Shown piece by piece: positions 63,176-64,000 of a stretch of 64,000 nt of DNA. Each line of letters starts with the position of its first letter. Position 1 is the stretch's first letter. The translations under genes and the position numbers were made by a program. Below the pieces are notes generated by a model that did not search any database, was not told the DNA's origin, and saw only the letters and a list, made by a program, of their open reading frames with translations. Origin of the DNA: Druceiella hillmani. Lineage: Eukaryota; Arthropoda; Insecta; Lepidoptera; Hepialidae. The stretch spans positions 34,606,501-34,670,500 of the forward strand of contig JAYKKI010000008.1 in NCBI GenBank assembly GCA_039881145.1, given 5' to 3'.

Positions 63176-64000
63176 CTGTTTCAACATATGTTCTAAAATC
63201 AGCAAATGTTCTAAATTTCAGTCGAATAAAATTAAATTTCAACATTTTTTTTCCATTGTCCGAATTTAAAAATAACTCTTTTCTAACTTTTTGCTATTTA
63301 TTCCAGGTCTCTCTAAACTAAATTTGCATGAAATTCTGACATAAATATTAAAGATCATTCTATTAATTCTCTTCTATAGTAGTTTAAAACGACAATACAT
63401 TTACGTAATTAGTTCACAGATTAGTGTCTTTATAAGACCGCTCTTAACACTTCCCACGCAGCTTTCTAACACATTTTCTCCCCCCGTAACCAATAGGTAA
63501 GAGGTCGAGAAACTTTATTAACTTGTGTTCGTATCCTTTTAGGAAAAATCCTGGAAGAGTTTTCAATTTCACCGATGTAAACAGGTTGTTAACTACGATA
63601 ATAATGTTCCGGGATTATTTAATTACAAATGATGTTTATCTTAAGAATGATGGTAAATAATAAATATATTAGCGGTGGTACTTATGTATCGCTAGTATAC
63701 TTCATTAACTAGTAATTTAGAGTTTTCATATGTAACGGTATAAATGAATAAATTTTGATAAAAGAAACTAAATATTTAGAAAAAATTAGGACCATGATAA
63801 AGATTTCAATTAAATATTATTTTATGGTCAGTGTAATGTCAATTGACACTTCAACAGAGAAATGATTTTATTCCTGCTTACAAAAACTTAAATACGGTTT
63901 TGGACCTGGCACGCAATAGGTATTTATCAGGTATAAACGAATGTAAAGAGAGGAGTAAACGAATGTTTTTGTTGCACCTGTTGACATAATTTGACCTTTA
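63176..64000. other. anonymous AT-rich DNA, no gene seen
   Basis: No feature is supported to the end of the window. Confidence 0.45.

Overview
The window looks like nuclear DNA from an insect or another arthropod. It is strongly AT-rich, stop-dense in all frames and littered with (AT)n microsatellites. It carries decayed BEL/Pao and non-LTR retrotransposon pieces, fold-back elements and a tandem repeat ending in the 'gcgaagccgcgggtga' type motif that I associate with insect genomes. I found no intact protein-coding gene, tRNA, rRNA or CRISPR array. The open frames of 60-100 codons that exist fall in AT repeats, palindromes or random AT-rich sequence. The window is best read as intergenic or long-intron sequence. 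I cannot name the species or order.

Layout. 1-8 kb: several copies of one dispersed repeat (R1), the two best at 1461-1735 and 7451-7722; the window opens inside another copy. 10.0-10.4 kb: a GC/CpG-rich island in AT-rich surroundings, a candidate conserved regulatory element. 12.0-16 kb: a broken BEL/Pao retrotransposon with recognisable protease and integrase pieces, flanked by an 88-bp direct repeat, with a 52-bp perfect palindrome inside. 16.9-17.0 kb: a tail typical of insect SINE/LINE copies. 21.4-27.6 kb: a second duplicated GC-rich element (R2), and between its copies a palindromic cluster, a 280-bp tandem duplication, a short fold-back and a ~500-bp element with long terminal inverted repeats. 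28.4-35.8 kb: copies of a fold-back repeat whose arms carry a hammerhead-ribozyme-like motif, and a degenerate array of ~120-280-bp units at 31.2-32.6 kb. 37-50 kb: mostly anonymous AT-rich DNA with isolated GC/CpG-rich islands. 50.46-51.69 kb: a striking 1.2-kb G/T-only-like tract with 5-bp periodicity (TTGGG/TTAGG-like), possibly degenerate telomere-type DNA. 54.6-56.8 kb: two near-perfect hairpins, a non-LTR retrotransposon remnant, the clearest hammerhead-like fold-back and a clean 44-bp x 5 tandem array. 59.4 kb: a ~215-bp fold-back element. 62.8-63.2 kb: a weak duplication.

The most interesting items are the hammerhead-like motifs (seven occurrences in four loci), the G/T-rich 5-mer tract, and the duplicated GC-rich elements R1 and R2. 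All similarity statements were made by reading the sequence by eye.
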